NCBI GenBank assembly: GCA_001543395.1
Contig: LPNG01000002.1
Coordinates: 1 to 64,000, forward strand
Origin: Candidatus Alcium sp. F082
GTDB lineage: Bacteria; Bacteroidota; Bacteroidia; Bacteroidales; F082
Direction: 5' to 3'
Length of the DNA stretch: 64,000 bases
Below are positions 34,434 to 43,735 of the stretch, one piece after another. Position 1 is the first letter of the stretch; each line of letters starts with the position of its first letter. The notes below the pieces were generated by a model. It saw only the letters and a list, made by a program, of their open reading frames with translations. It ran no database searches and was not told the origin of the DNA. The position numbers and the translations under genes are program-made.

Positions 34434-34695
34434 GGTTCGCTTTTTATCCCTTCCTTTTCTCTTGAAAGAAAAGTAAGCGAAAAGTTCAAGGCCGCCTCCA
34501 TCGGACCTCCCCGCGGCTGTCTAAACGCCTGACCCTCAGGTCGCGGAGTACCTTCTGCGAAGGTAAACGACAAGCGCCGCTCCGTGAGGGTCAACCGTTT
34601 AGCCATCCCTTGCGGGCGCTTCCCCGCCCGGCGGCCAGGCCTCCCCGCCCACCCCAGTCGGTCTTTGGCGTTCCCGCACACGGTGTACGTTGGTA
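34434..34695. repeat. composite structured repeat (family G), copy 3 (diverged)
   Basis: Same layout as copies 1 and 2 but with different stem sequences that still pair: outer CTAAACGCCTGACCCTCA (34521-34538) with TGAGGGTCAACCGTTTAG (34585-34602), inner ACCTTC-TGC-GAAGGT (34550-34564). An imperfect family A-like element follows at 34704-34750. The 665-bp gap 34227-34891 holds only the trailer, these repeats and the tandem array. Confidence 0.75.
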
Positions 34696-34780
34696 TGCAA
34701 TGCAAGCAGGCATGTCATCCCTACGTGGGCACGTGTGTTGGCATGGAAATCTACGATTCGACGTAGTCAATCTCTCGGCT

Positions 34781-34868
34781 ATGCCTTGTTTATACCTTGT
34801 TTATGCCTTGTTTATGCCTAGTATGTGCCTAGTATGTGAGTAGTATGTGCCTAGTATATGCCTAGGGT
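34781..34868. repeat. 11-bp tandem repeat, eight units
   Basis: Eight exact-length units: three of the ATGCCTTGTTT type, then four of the GTGCCTAGTAT type, then ATGCCTAGGGT. A three-unit array of the same period ending in the same TGCCTAGGGT lies at 47973-48005, on the other side of the defence-like island. Confidence 0.88.
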
Positions 34869-34891
34869 GATCCCCTAAAACGCCAGGGACC

Positions 34892-35182
34892 TTACCCCAG
34901 CCTTGCCAGCAGCACCAGTGCGGCGGCCCAGAGGACCGTCCAGAGCGGCACGAGGGCCATGAAACGGTCGTGCTTGGTCTTGTGCCGGAAGAGCATCATG
35001 CCCATCCAGCAGCCCACGCCCCCGCCCAGGCGCGCCACCCACAGCAGCACCTGCTCCGGGATGCGGCGGCCCCTGCCCTTCGACTTCGCCTTGTCCACAC
35101 CATAGAGGACGAAGCCCAGGAAGTTGATGAAGATAAGGTAAAGGAGAAGGATGGGAGGCATATCATGATAATTTTGATTCAT
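34892..35182 (-). CDS. DUF1294 family membrane protein
   Basis: A 96-residue protein with three hydrophobic helices and the DUF1294 signature: FVLYGVDKAKSKGRGRRIPE, then LLWVARLGGGVGCWMGMMLF and RHKTKHDRF. The function of the family is unknown. Its base composition is GC-rich like the core genes, unlike the operon that begins 74 bases to its right. It sits between the tandem array and a family C repeat. Confidence 0.88.
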   Translation of the reverse strand: MNQNYHDMPPILLLYLIFINFLGFVLYGVDKAKSKGRGRRIPEQVLLWVARLGGGVGCWMGMMLFRHKTKHDRFMALVPLWTVLWAAALVLLARLG

Positions 35183-35199
35183 CGTTCACACCCCTTGCC

Positions 35200-35225
35200 G
35201 TCATTGCGGACTTGATCCGCAATCC
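35200..35225. repeat. short palindromic repeat (family C), copy 3
   Basis: GTCATTGCGGACTTGATCCG followed by CAATCC, as in copies 1 and 2. It lies at the left edge of the AT-rich island. Confidence 0.8.
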
Positions 35226-35255
35226 CCCAAGTGGCTAGGGACATCTTAAATGTAA

Positions 35256-35858
35256 CTAATCCAACGGCTCTGGCGCTTCTTCAGATTCATCGTCCTTTTC
35301 TTGTTTTGGACGGGTTAAGCCTTTGAAGATGTCAAGGAAAGAGTTCTTGTTATAGAAATAACCTTCGTCTTCCTTCAGTTTTTCAGCCAATACGGATAAT
35401 CCGTAGTTGATGTACTCCTCCATCGTAAGCATCAGCATGTTCACAGTTTCATTTACCGTCCGTTGGCCTTTGTCGAGAGCAATCCAATCTATATCAGGTG
35501 TTCGAGCAACGAGGGAGAGAAACATGTATTCCCTAAGTTTTGGATATGCTTTTCTTCCTTTCTTGGAGTCCAAGTTACCCCAGTATTGGATAGGATGCCC
35601 ACAATCTTTTATATCGGCGTATTCACCAAAGGGTTTTTGCCTTTTTGAGTATAATCCGATAAAATAAGCCATAATAAGCACTTCGTATGCCGCACCCAAC
35701 ACTTTGCCCTTTGCATCTGAAACGGCATTGGTTCCAACAGCAAAATCAGCAAGTGGCTTTATCACCTCGGCTTCGAAATGCTTTTCGTAAGAAGGTGTTT
35801 TTCTTCCCCATACATCGAAAATGTCTTCTCGATAATCTTTGTTGCTAGTAACTGCCAT
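35256..35858 (-). CDS. uncharacterised protein, last gene of the phosphorothioation-like operon
   Basis: A 200-residue protein without signal peptide or membrane helix. I do not recognise the family. Visible features are an alanine-rich helical segment (VLGAAYEVLIMAYFIGLY, about residue 53), a conserved-looking stretch with ARTPDIDWIALDKGQRTVNE near 117, and an acidic tail. It begins ten bases after the DndD-like gene and so is co-transcribed with it. Constant linkage to DndC/DndD-like genes would make it a system component. It does not look like DndE. Confidence 0.75.
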   Translation of the reverse strand: MAVTSNKDYREDIFDVWGRKTPSYEKHFEAEVIKPLADFAVGTNAVSDAKGKVLGAAYEVLIMAYFIGLYSKRQKPFGEYADIKDCGHPIQYWGNLDSKKGRKAYPKLREYMFLSLVARTPDIDWIALDKGQRTVNETVNMLMLTMEEYINYGLSVLAEKLKEDEGYFYNKNSFLDIFKGLTRPKQEKDDESEEAPEPLD

Positions 35859-35868
35859 GGCTTATGAT

Positions 35869-38028
35869 TTATATTGGTTTAACATAGGTACGAATGGTCG
35901 ACAAGTCTTTCTCATCGAATGGCTGTGCTTTTTCGATGCGGTATTTCTTTGCGTCAATTTCTCCCAAACGAGAAGTGTCTAAACTAGAATACCCATCAGT
36001 GTCCTCAACGAGGAAACTCTTTGTGACAATAATTGTCTGCTTGTTAATTCCAGCAATCACTCCGAAGAAGTCGCTTTCCTTTGCCGCAGTAAACGATGAG
36101 GTCGGGGCATCAAAGATTAAAGGATAATCGTTTTCGTGCTTGACTGTAGTCAATTTAGCGACCGCAAACAACAACGACATGTACATAGTGGTCTTCAAAG
36201 CTGTATTAGCATTGTAGATACGAGACCCGTCTGTGTCTATTAGAATGATTTCTGCACTTGAATTAGGCCTCTCTACGATTTGCGCATATCCTCTGAAATC
36301 GCCTTTATTCAGTAGTTCAAGGTATTCATTGGTAACTTCTTCGAGTTGGTCCAAGAAATCTCTTTTGTTCTTTTTCTTTGCCAACACGAATGATTCAAGA
36401 ATTCTCCTGATAGCTTGACTAGTCCTACTATACATAGCAGCAGAAGAGTCTTCTGAAATCTTGGAGAAATCAGAACGATAACCTTTTAAAGTTTCCTTGT
36501 GTTTCTGGATTTGTGCATCCAAGAAATCCGAGCGGCGTTCAGCATCAGACCTTGCTTTCCACCATTCCGATATGTTATTATATGCAGAAACGAGTTCGTC
36601 CTCTGAAAGACCGTCTGTTTGGGCAAGTATTTGCTTTTTCTTTTCCTCTTCCTGTTCAATATTTGAAGACAACCTGTCTATTGTCTCGTGCTTCTTCAAA
36701 TTTGCCCTAATGGCATCATCAATAAAACCATTTAACCTATTAAGGAATCTCATGTTATTGTGAAGGACGGAGTATCTGTCATACAGTTCCTTAATGAAAG
36801 AATTTTTGAACAATGGCTCAACCTCTACCTCTTTTTCTTCTTCACTTTCCAATGAGGCCAAATACTCATCAAGACGTTTTTTCATGAAAAGATAAGGTTC
36901 AGAACCTTTAGGTGCTTCGCGACCACAAATCTTGCAAAATTCTTCATCAAGCATTTCACGCATGGTGTTCTCATCGGGAATATTTATCGCCAAAGGAACA
37001 TGACCGTGACTTAAATCCCTGTTAATTTGGGCAATGACCTTTTTAGCACCAACTTCTTGGTCGTACTTGCTTTGTTGTTTTCTTTGTTCTTTATCAAGGC
37101 GCCCAACCAAATCTCTGTATTCTTCGGCGATTGGCTCAAAGCCCATCAGAACCCACATGTCATCTAACAATCTGAAAGTATAATTCTCATTGAGTTCTTT
37201 TTGGGCCTGTAGCTTTTGTGCTATTAGGTTTTCAAGTCTTGAATTGGTATCAACCAATAGACTGGATGCTTCTTTATTCTTTTCAAGTTCCTCCAACAAG
37301 GTTTGAAAATTAAGTGCTTCTTCTTTTTTGTTCTGACAAGCTTTCTCCAAATCGCCAATAACCCTTTCTTCACCGGTAATCAAGCTGCGCAAGCGTTGCG
37401 CTTCACTGGAGTTTTTCCTATCAGCTCTAATAGCATTATCAGTGGCTTTTTCCGCCCAAGCCTTTGCGCTTTCCATGAAAGACAAATAAGGGTCAAAATC
37501 TCGGATCTGGCTAAAAGTTTCAACAAGATAGCTCATAGCATCATCATTGTTGAAGATATTCAAGTTCTGTTCGCCCTTAAATAAGCAATACTTCCTGATT
37601 GATGGTGCAAAATCCCTGTCAAATTGCCTTGTAGCAGACTCACCGGTTTTTACATCTTTTTCTACTCCTTTTTGTATATACAGATTGTATTCAAAATTGG
37701 AAGTGGAGATTTCGCCGCTAAGGCTTTTTGTGAATTTGAAAGATTTTTGAATCAGCCTTTCGCCACCATCATTGACATAAGTCATGGAGACTCTGACATA
37801 ATCCGATTCCGAATCCATCAACTCCGAGATTCTCTTTTTGGAGATGTATTTATAGTCAGTCTTGGGCAACGAGCCAACTGTGTCAAACAACCATTCAATT
37901 GCTTCGAATAAAGTAGTTTTCCCATCGCCATTTGAACCTATTATCAATGTCAGACCATTACCTATATCAATGGAGTTTTCTCCATAATAACTTCTGAAAT
38001 TCTCTATGGTTATATTTTTGATTATCAT
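35869..38028 (-). CDS. DndD-like SMC/Rad50-type ATPase
   Basis: A 719-residue P-loop ATPase. Walker A is IIGSNGDGKTTLFEA near residue 29. Long coiled coils (about 200-345 and 390-560) flank a CxxC hook (FCKICGRE, 364-371). The C-terminal lobe has a signature-like segment and Walker B DYPLIFDAPTSSF near 635. It resembles DndD and related Rad50/SbcC-type proteins, which supply ATPase activity for phosphorothioate modification and related defence systems. DndD rather than SbcC is favoured by the DndC-like gene in the same operon. It overlaps the 79-aa gene by four bases. Confidence 0.8.
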   Translation of the reverse strand: MIIKNITIENFRSYYGENSIDIGNGLTLIIGSNGDGKTTLFEAIEWLFDTVGSLPKTDYKYISKKRISELMDSESDYVRVSMTYVNDGGERLIQKSFKFTKSLSGEISTSNFEYNLYIQKGVEKDVKTGESATRQFDRDFAPSIRKYCLFKGEQNLNIFNNDDAMSYLVETFSQIRDFDPYLSFMESAKAWAEKATDNAIRADRKNSSEAQRLRSLITGEERVIGDLEKACQNKKEEALNFQTLLEELEKNKEASSLLVDTNSRLENLIAQKLQAQKELNENYTFRLLDDMWVLMGFEPIAEEYRDLVGRLDKEQRKQQSKYDQEVGAKKVIAQINRDLSHGHVPLAINIPDENTMREMLDEEFCKICGREAPKGSEPYLFMKKRLDEYLASLESEEEKEVEVEPLFKNSFIKELYDRYSVLHNNMRFLNRLNGFIDDAIRANLKKHETIDRLSSNIEQEEEKKKQILAQTDGLSEDELVSAYNNISEWWKARSDAERRSDFLDAQIQKHKETLKGYRSDFSKISEDSSAAMYSRTSQAIRRILESFVLAKKKNKRDFLDQLEEVTNEYLELLNKGDFRGYAQIVERPNSSAEIILIDTDGSRIYNANTALKTTMYMSLLFAVAKLTTVKHENDYPLIFDAPTSSFTAAKESDFFGVIAGINKQTIIVTKSFLVEDTDGYSSLDTSRLGEIDAKKYRIEKAQPFDEKDLSTIRTYVKPI

Positions 38029-38264
38029 ACTAATAGATTGTCGTTAAGATACTTGAAAATAGTCTGATATACACGCTTTTGTTCGCCTGGGTCATCGGAG
38101 CCATTAAGCCCAACGATGATTTTGGCAACAGCTGAAACGATTGGGTTGCTGGAGTTAATCGCTTCGTACACATCCTCGTCATAGTCTTTACGAGAATATC
38201 CATAGACATCCTGTAATTCAGGATCGTCTAAGACCATTTGAAACATTTTGTCTTTCTGTGTCAT
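38025..38264 (-). CDS. small uncharacterised protein of the phosphorothioation-like operon
   Basis: A 79-residue, acidic, mostly helical protein with no motif I recognise. It overlaps the genes on both sides by four bases, so translation is coupled to the helicase and the DndD-like ATPase. Its size and position recall DndE, but the sequence lacks the basic DNA-binding features expected of DndE. It may be an adaptor of the ATPase. Confidence 0.75.
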   Translation of the reverse strand: MTQKDKMFQMVLDDPELQDVYGYSRKDYDEDVYEAINSSNPIVSAVAKIIVGLNGSDDPGEQKRVYQTIFKYLNDNLLV

Positions 38265-40570
38265 ACTATATGATCATTATTGTACATATTCAATCCATAG
38301 TGTTCCATGACGGATTTAAATTCAAGTTGAGAATACGATGGATTTTCTGAAAGCATCGAGAAATGCTTTACCCGCATAAGCTCTCCTTTCAGCAAAGCCC
38401 TTTCCATCCTGAAACTGTCAGAACCCGGATTCATTTCGGGAGCAACAACAAGGTCGTGTATTTCGGCCATGAATTTGTCTGGGTGTTTTCGCAAGATACG
38501 ACCTCTACGTTGGATGAATTGTCGCGGGTTGCCCGTGCTTGCACAAAAGATGGCCAATTCGCTTCTTGGAACATCTACACCTTCATCAAGACATTTCATG
38601 GAAGTCAACACCTGCAATTTACCTAAAGCAAAATCACTCAAGACCTTATCCCTGTCTTTCTGTCCTGAGACAAACTTTTTAACCGTGATAAACTTGTCCA
38701 ATTTCATCACCGCTTCCGTATAATCGTCTATCAAGCGGTCAGAAACAATATCGTCGGCCACTTGGTCTGTACTATCGAAAACATCCGAATCGGCAATGTA
38801 ATCGGGCTTTGTTCCTTCAGGAACATAGACAAGAGAGTATTTTAGGTTACCTTTCTTCTGGTATCGTTCATTGATGATTTGATTGAATGCCGTTAATTTG
38901 TTGGCCGCCTTATGAACAATACGCTTACGAGCTAACAGCATGCTCATCAAAATATCATCTTTGTTTTCAAAAGAGTTGGTGTTGAAATTGAAATACTTGG
39001 AGATTTTCAACGACAATTCCACGTATTTTTGGAACTCATCATCGGTCAATCTAATCAGATGTGGATAGTAGAAGTAACGGCAAAGAACGCCATTCTCGAT
39101 GGCTTCTTCCATTGAATACTCGTATGTATATTGTTTCTCAGCCCCAAAGAACTTAAATAGTTTCCTGTTTGTTTCGTCATCAAATTGTCGTTCAGGCGTT
39201 GCCGATAGTCCTATACGGCGCAAATACTTGATGTCTCCGAGTCGCTTCATAATCGTTGGCGAACCCATATTGTGAGCCTCGTCGGCGATCAACAAGACTT
39301 TTGATCTTTCAAACCCATTTAGAATGTCAAAGACATTACCCCTTGTGAAAGATGCGTATGTGGAAATGATGATAAAGTTTTGCGAAGAATCTTTTGCTTT
39401 TTTGTACTCCTCAGCCATTAGAAGACGTTCAATCTTTGAACGCCACTCAGAGTTTTTGGAGTAAACCTTGATGACATTGGAGAAATGGAACTTTTCACAT
39501 TCCTGTTCCCATTGATTTACAAGGGTGATAGTAGGCACAAGAATGATAGCCTTATAATAACCATTCCGTTTGTATATCTCCAACAGGCAGTTCAAAGAAG
39601 TAATGGTCTTACCCGTTCCAGTTGCCATGGCAAAAAGCCCCTTTTGGTTATTGGCTTTCCAGTTTTCAAAGGCTTGATTTTGATAGTCTCTTGGGCCAGT
39701 TGGATATGGAAAACAAGGCTCAATTTCTTGTGTTATAACGACTTCTTTCTTCTCTTGTTTTTCTTCTTTCAATTTGTCAATGGCCGCGGAGACTCTTTGC
39801 CTGGCTTTTTCCAGTGCATGCTTCACAGAGGATGGCAAATCTTTCTCTTTGGTGTGCCGTTCAATCAACTTGTATTCCTCTTCAAGCAAAGCGGTTAAAG
39901 ATTTGTCCTTGAAACCGTCTATGAGTTGTGTCCTCACTTGCTCTGTCGTCATATAAACAACCGATTCATCTTTGCCATTGAAGACGGTTTCAAAATCATC
40001 TTTAATATCTCTTGCCTTTTCAGCTTCAATGTTTCCATCCCATTCACATGACACGGTAAGGCTCTCAATGTTATCAACCAACGCCGTCCGAGAGAAGTTG
40101 CATGAACCATCAAACGCCACATAGTCCTCTCTGTCGCCAAAAACACCAGTTTTTGTGTGTGAAATGCCAATGCCTTCTTTTGGCGCCACTATTTTCACTT
40201 CAAGTCTATTATTTCGAATGAGCCAAGAAAGACATTCAAAGAAATGTGCATCACGTTCCGAGAGGGTGGATTTCAGCTTTTCCAAATCATCAAGGTCGAA
40301 AAATGGCAGGTCGTCTAATGTTCCATTGGCAAAAGCGGTTTTGTCTTGTTCAGTCAAGATGTCGTTAATAATAAGCCTCATCCGACCTCCATTATATAGA
40401 AAAGACGCAAATCCATCAGCCAGCACATTGATTGCTGATGATGAGAAAAAGCCCAACATCAAATCAAACTGCGTTGCATTGCATAGGCATTCCGAAAAGA
40501 AACCTACTGGTTCCCATTGGGTGCGCGATTTGTAGCGGCGGTGTGGCGGAAAAAGAACATCTCGAATCAT
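38261..40570 (-). CDS. phospholipase D-like nuclease/SF2 DEAD-box helicase
   Basis: A 769-residue fusion. The N-terminal ~200 residues are PLD-like, with an HTKTGVFGDREDYVAFDGS segment at 138 (HxK-type catalytic motif with following acidic and GS positions). A basic linker leads to an SF2 motor: MATGTGKT at 315, DEAH at 430, SATPERQF near 460 and QRRGRILRK near 705. This layout fits restriction helicases associated with DNA phosphorothioation (Dnd) loci and related type III-like nucleases. It would cut or translocate on DNA lacking the protective mark. It overlaps the kinase gene by one base. Confidence 0.85.
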   Translation of the reverse strand: MIRDVLFPPHRRYKSRTQWEPVGFFSECLCNATQFDLMLGFFSSSAINVLADGFASFLYNGGRMRLIINDILTEQDKTAFANGTLDDLPFFDLDDLEKLKSTLSERDAHFFECLSWLIRNNRLEVKIVAPKEGIGISHTKTGVFGDREDYVAFDGSCNFSRTALVDNIESLTVSCEWDGNIEAEKARDIKDDFETVFNGKDESVVYMTTEQVRTQLIDGFKDKSLTALLEEEYKLIERHTKEKDLPSSVKHALEKARQRVSAAIDKLKEEKQEKKEVVITQEIEPCFPYPTGPRDYQNQAFENWKANNQKGLFAMATGTGKTITSLNCLLEIYKRNGYYKAIILVPTITLVNQWEQECEKFHFSNVIKVYSKNSEWRSKIERLLMAEEYKKAKDSSQNFIIISTYASFTRGNVFDILNGFERSKVLLIADEAHNMGSPTIMKRLGDIKYLRRIGLSATPERQFDDETNRKLFKFFGAEKQYTYEYSMEEAIENGVLCRYFYYPHLIRLTDDEFQKYVELSLKISKYFNFNTNSFENKDDILMSMLLARKRIVHKAANKLTAFNQIINERYQKKGNLKYSLVYVPEGTKPDYIADSDVFDSTDQVADDIVSDRLIDDYTEAVMKLDKFITVKKFVSGQKDRDKVLSDFALGKLQVLTSMKCLDEGVDVPRSELAIFCASTGNPRQFIQRRGRILRKHPDKFMAEIHDLVVAPEMNPGSDSFRMERALLKGELMRVKHFSMLSENPSYSQLEFKSVMEHYGLNMYNNDHIV

Positions 40571-41517
40571 TATGCTATTAGCTCATTAGTTGCAATTTCT
40601 TTTAATCTAGAAACGATTTGCGTGAAACTTTGTGGACGCAATCCTTTTGGATAACTAACCATTGTTCTGATGAGAATATATAAAGAATGGTCATTCTCAA
40701 GAAAATCAGTTTCCATTATACACCCAATTGGAGCATTACCTTGCATAACATACCATAAAACAAGTCCTAATTGAAATATGTCAGACTTATCATCAATAAT
40801 TCTATCAAACTTCGTGTTTTGTTCTATTGTTAGAACCTTGTTCATTACTTCTGGAGATGTCCATCCTTTTGGTCCAATATACTCCTGTTCTTTATCAATC
40901 TCATTGGGGATATTTCTTTTTGCTACTAATCCTAGATCTCCAATTTTCCATTCATTCTTTGTTGTTAAAAAGAAATTATCAGGTTTTATATCTCTGTGAT
41001 AATAATCCATTGAATTCAGACTCTCTAAAGCTTGTGCTAATTTAATGCATATTGATAGTCTCTGATTTTTCGTAAGACTATCTTTGCATTCCATATAGCT
41101 TTTCAAATCATATTCAGCATATTCCATGGTGTAGAATTGGTATTTATTGGAGTCACTGTCAATAATAACACCTTTATGAAATATATCAATAATAAAACTT
41201 TTCCCTTTACAAGCAAATAACGCATCGATTTCTTGTTCAAATCGATTATTCCGAGCTATTGCTATTGAATGCCAATCGTTTAATGGAAACCTATTAACTT
41301 TCATTACCAAATCTGGAATCTCCGGTAATTCCTCCCCTTCTTCTATTTCATTCTGTCCTAGATCATAAAGATAAAATATCCACGAATTTCCACCTTTATT
41401 ACCACCAGGAGGCCGCTCCATCAAATAATCCACATTGTCAATCGTAATAATTCTATCAGTCAACTTTTTAGGACAGGCTGGCAGCTTTTCTCTATATACT
41501 ATTTCATTATTTGTCAT
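40570..41517 (-). CDS. serine/threonine protein kinase
   Basis: A 315-residue eukaryotic-like protein kinase. The visible motifs are a VMKVNR lysine (K73), YTMEYAEYDL hinge near 129, catalytic loop YHRDIKPDNFFLT at 173, DLG in place of DFG at 194, and a GWTSPEV APE-equivalent at 219. A canonical glycine-rich loop is not obvious: the N-terminus has PPGGNKGGNSW. It has no transmembrane or sensor domain. The gene is markedly AT-rich compared with the helicase gene it overlaps by one base. In known phage-defence systems kinases act as effectors or regulators; the role here is an inference. Confidence 0.85.
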   Translation of the reverse strand: MTNNEIVYREKLPACPKKLTDRIITIDNVDYLMERPPGGNKGGNSWIFYLYDLGQNEIEEGEELPEIPDLVMKVNRFPLNDWHSIAIARNNRFEQEIDALFACKGKSFIIDIFHKGVIIDSDSNKYQFYTMEYAEYDLKSYMECKDSLTKNQRLSICIKLAQALESLNSMDYYHRDIKPDNFFLTTKNEWKIGDLGLVAKRNIPNEIDKEQEYIGPKGWTSPEVMNKVLTIEQNTKFDRIIDDKSDIFQLGLVLWYVMQGNAPIGCIMETDFLENDHSLYILIRTMVSYPKGLRPQSFTQIVSRLKEIATNELIA

Positions 41518-41529
41518 AACAATTAATAG

Positions 41530-42621
41530 TTAATTTGACAAAGAGACATCAAGGAGATAATAATTTCCAACTGTTTTTTGAGATATATTTTCAAAAGTCG
41601 TTTTCAAATACATCATCATTTGTTCATATTCAGCAATGAAATCATCTTTCTTGTGGCATAAAATTACATTAAAGATCTCAAATCTTTTCTCTCTAGCATT
41701 TTTAGAATTTGATTGAGATACACAATTAAGGGCATATTTAAACAACAAATCACAATTCTCATTCGATGGTCTTATTATCCCTGTTTTATCTAACCAGACC
41801 AATATGTTATATTGGTGTTTTAAAGTCTCGTCTGAGATATCATTATGAGCGTTAATGAAAGAAAACAATGTAAAAAAGTCACTTCTTTGTCGATATCGGG
41901 TTTCATTTATTGGATATATTTCATTCAACATAGTGATACGCTTGATAATAGACATGAAAGAAGATTGGAGTTCTTGTATTTCGCCATTGGACAAGTCATC
42001 TTCAAACATCTCTTCAACAGCTTCACGTTTATCATAAAAACCGCTTCTCAAATAGGCTACCAACTCTTCAACTAAAGCTCTATCATTCATTCTGGATTTT
42101 GTTCGAGTTTTAAACAGATCCAACTGGGACATTTCCTCAGTGTTTAAGAGTTGTTCAATTGTATTCATAATAGGAGTGTCAGCATATTGTGCTTTATTAA
42201 TTTCGGAATCATTCAAATGCCAGCCTTGTTTATTCACCAAAGTATAAAAAGCAGCAATATCCTCTCCTTTATCAGCGTCTATATTATATATTTCTGTGAT
42301 ATTCAATCTATATGAATTAAATAAATCTGTCTGAATATCTTTATAGAACCGTTTCTCGGAATCCGTGGTCACCCCTTTGATAAACCTACATATAGTCTCA
42401 GCACGCTGTTGACCATCAACCATTTCGTACATTCCATTATCTTTTCTATACAAAAAGAAGGTTGGCAGGGGATAACCTTTTATTATTGAATCAATAAGCT
42501 GCTGTTGGTCTTTCTTGCCCCATATGAAATTTCTTTGATAAGGAGGTTGAAGATCCACTTTCTTTTCGGCGATTAGTCGATGTAAATCTTCAATTGTTAA
42601 TTCTTTTATAACGTATTCCAT
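41530..42621 (-). CDS. DUF262 domain-containing protein
   Basis: A 363-residue protein with a DUF262 (GmrS/ParB-like) N-terminal domain. Features are LQPPYQRNFIWGKKDQQQ at residue 24, GYPLPTFFLY near 49 and the signature VDGQQR at 68. In GmrSD-type enzymes this domain is an NTP-dependent nuclease for modified DNA. Here the C-terminal DUF1524/HNH part is absent and replaced by a helical region, so catalysis is uncertain. The DGQQR motif also recalls the DGQHR motif of DndB, though the surrounding sequence does not. AT-rich like the kinase gene twelve bases downstream. Confidence 0.85.
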   Translation of the reverse strand: MEYVIKELTIEDLHRLIAEKKVDLQPPYQRNFIWGKKDQQQLIDSIIKGYPLPTFFLYRKDNGMYEMVDGQQRAETICRFIKGVTTDSEKRFYKDIQTDLFNSYRLNITEIYNIDADKGEDIAAFYTLVNKQGWHLNDSEINKAQYADTPIMNTIEQLLNTEEMSQLDLFKTRTKSRMNDRALVEELVAYLRSGFYDKREAVEEMFEDDLSNGEIQELQSSFMSIIKRITMLNEIYPINETRYRQRSDFFTLFSFINAHNDISDETLKHQYNILVWLDKTGIIRPSNENCDLLFKYALNCVSQSNSKNAREKRFEIFNVILCHKKDDFIAEYEQMMMYLKTTFENISQKTVGNYYLLDVSLSN

Positions 42622-42631
42622 GTGATAAGAT

Positions 42632-43735
42632 TTAGATGAAACAATTAGTACACATTATATCATCGCCAAGAATATCCACAAGCGTTGTACCCTTGCTTTG
42701 CTTGCGGTTTTCTTCCTGACGCTTAATTATATCAAGTTTAATTTGACGTACTCGCTCAGGCTTACACAGGTCGGCAAGGCTTTCGCCTTGGTTCCAAGTG
42801 TAGCCGTCTTTCTCAAACTCCATCGCTTTGGAGTAAAGGTCAGGATGTTGCTCATACAGCCAAATCCATTCTATCTTTTGCTGAAAGAAACAAAAATAAC
42901 AACCTGAGCGACTGCGGCAATATGTTCCTGCCTTACCATCTACTTCAAATGGAATCTCTTCATAATAAGCAGGGACACCTACTCCACTTTCTCTCAAAAT
43001 TCTAAAGATGTCATCTTTCACAAGGACATCGGTATTTTCAAGCAACGGAAAATCGTCTAACTTGCCAACAGGATAGTCCGTTGTTTTAAGATATTCGAAT
43101 ACAACATGATTAAACAGCTTGATATCATAATCAAGCAAAGCGTTCATCTTCTTCGAATAATAAAAAGCCTTAGACAAGGGTTTGCGTACAATCTCCATAA
43201 TATCTTCTTTCTGCATTCCATCAGGGCAAAGATTGTCATACAAAGCTATCAATTGTTCCAAGTTTTCATTATGCAAAACTTTGTTTATCACATCAATGCT
43301 CCACATGTTTCGACGGAAAGGAAAAACCGCTTGAATATTCGGCTTATTTGAAATATAGCCGTCGCGGTCCTCGTCACCTCTAATACCAACATACGAAACA
43401 GCATAGTCGTCACCTACAAATTCCTCGAACTTTTCCAACTTCATCTTTTTGGTGCACCAGCGAGCCTGAGGGGAAGGAAGAAAACCTCCCATGGCTTTCA
43501 AAAAATGGTGGAAGGGCGTCGGTTCAGGACTACCCTCGGCAGCACGCAGGCGTTCTATTTTTCCCAAATAGGCTTCCAAACGATTAATAAGTGTCTCGGT
43601 CTCAGCCAACTCACATCCCGTATCAGAATTGTAATACTCAATTTTCAATGACGGGTACTTCTGCTTCAGATAGATGGCGAGTGCCGCACTATCTTTTCCT
43701 CCTGATATACCTAATATATGTCTAACCTTTGTCAT
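42632..43735 (-). CDS. dndC: DndC-like phosphoadenosine-phosphosulfate-reductase-type sulfurtransferase
   Basis: A 367-residue protein of the PAPS reductase/DndC family. It has the PP-loop SGGKDS (11-16), NSDTG near 36, RWCTKK with C94, and a cysteine group CRSRSGCYFC (273-282) in the spacing expected for an iron-sulfur cluster. It should activate DNA or substrate with ATP and insert sulfur into the DNA backbone. No cysteine desulfurase (DndA/IscS) is encoded in the window, so sulfur would come from a desulfurase elsewhere. It overlaps the large ATPase gene by four bases. A distant relative with another substrate cannot be excluded. Confidence 0.85.
   Translation of the reverse strand: MTKVRHILGISGGKDSAALAIYLKQKYPSLKIEYYNSDTGCELAETETLINRLEAYLGKIERLRAAEGSPEPTPFHHFLKAMGGFLPSPQARWCTKKMKLEKFEEFVGDDYAVSYVGIRGDEDRDGYISNKPNIQAVFPFRRNMWSIDVINKVLHNENLEQLIALYDNLCPDGMQKEDIMEIVRKPLSKAFYYSKKMNALLDYDIKLFNHVVFEYLKTTDYPVGKLDDFPLLENTDVLVKDDIFRILRESGVGVPAYYEEIPFEVDGKAGTYCRSRSGCYFCFFQQKIEWIWLYEQHPDLYSKAMEFEKDGYTWNQGESLADLCKPERVRQIKLDIIKRQEENRKQSKGTTLVDILGDDIMCTNCFI

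Noticed and set aside
34781-34868. Tandem array considered as a CRISPR
   Set aside because: Units are 11 bp with no spacers and there are no cas genes in the window.
38025-38264. 79-aa protein considered as DndE
   Set aside because: Size and position fit, but the sequence is acidic and lacks the basic DNA-binding features expected for DndE.
41530-42621. DUF262 protein considered as DndB
   Set aside because: The DGQQR motif is similar to DGQHR, but the PPYQRNFIW context is typical of DUF262.
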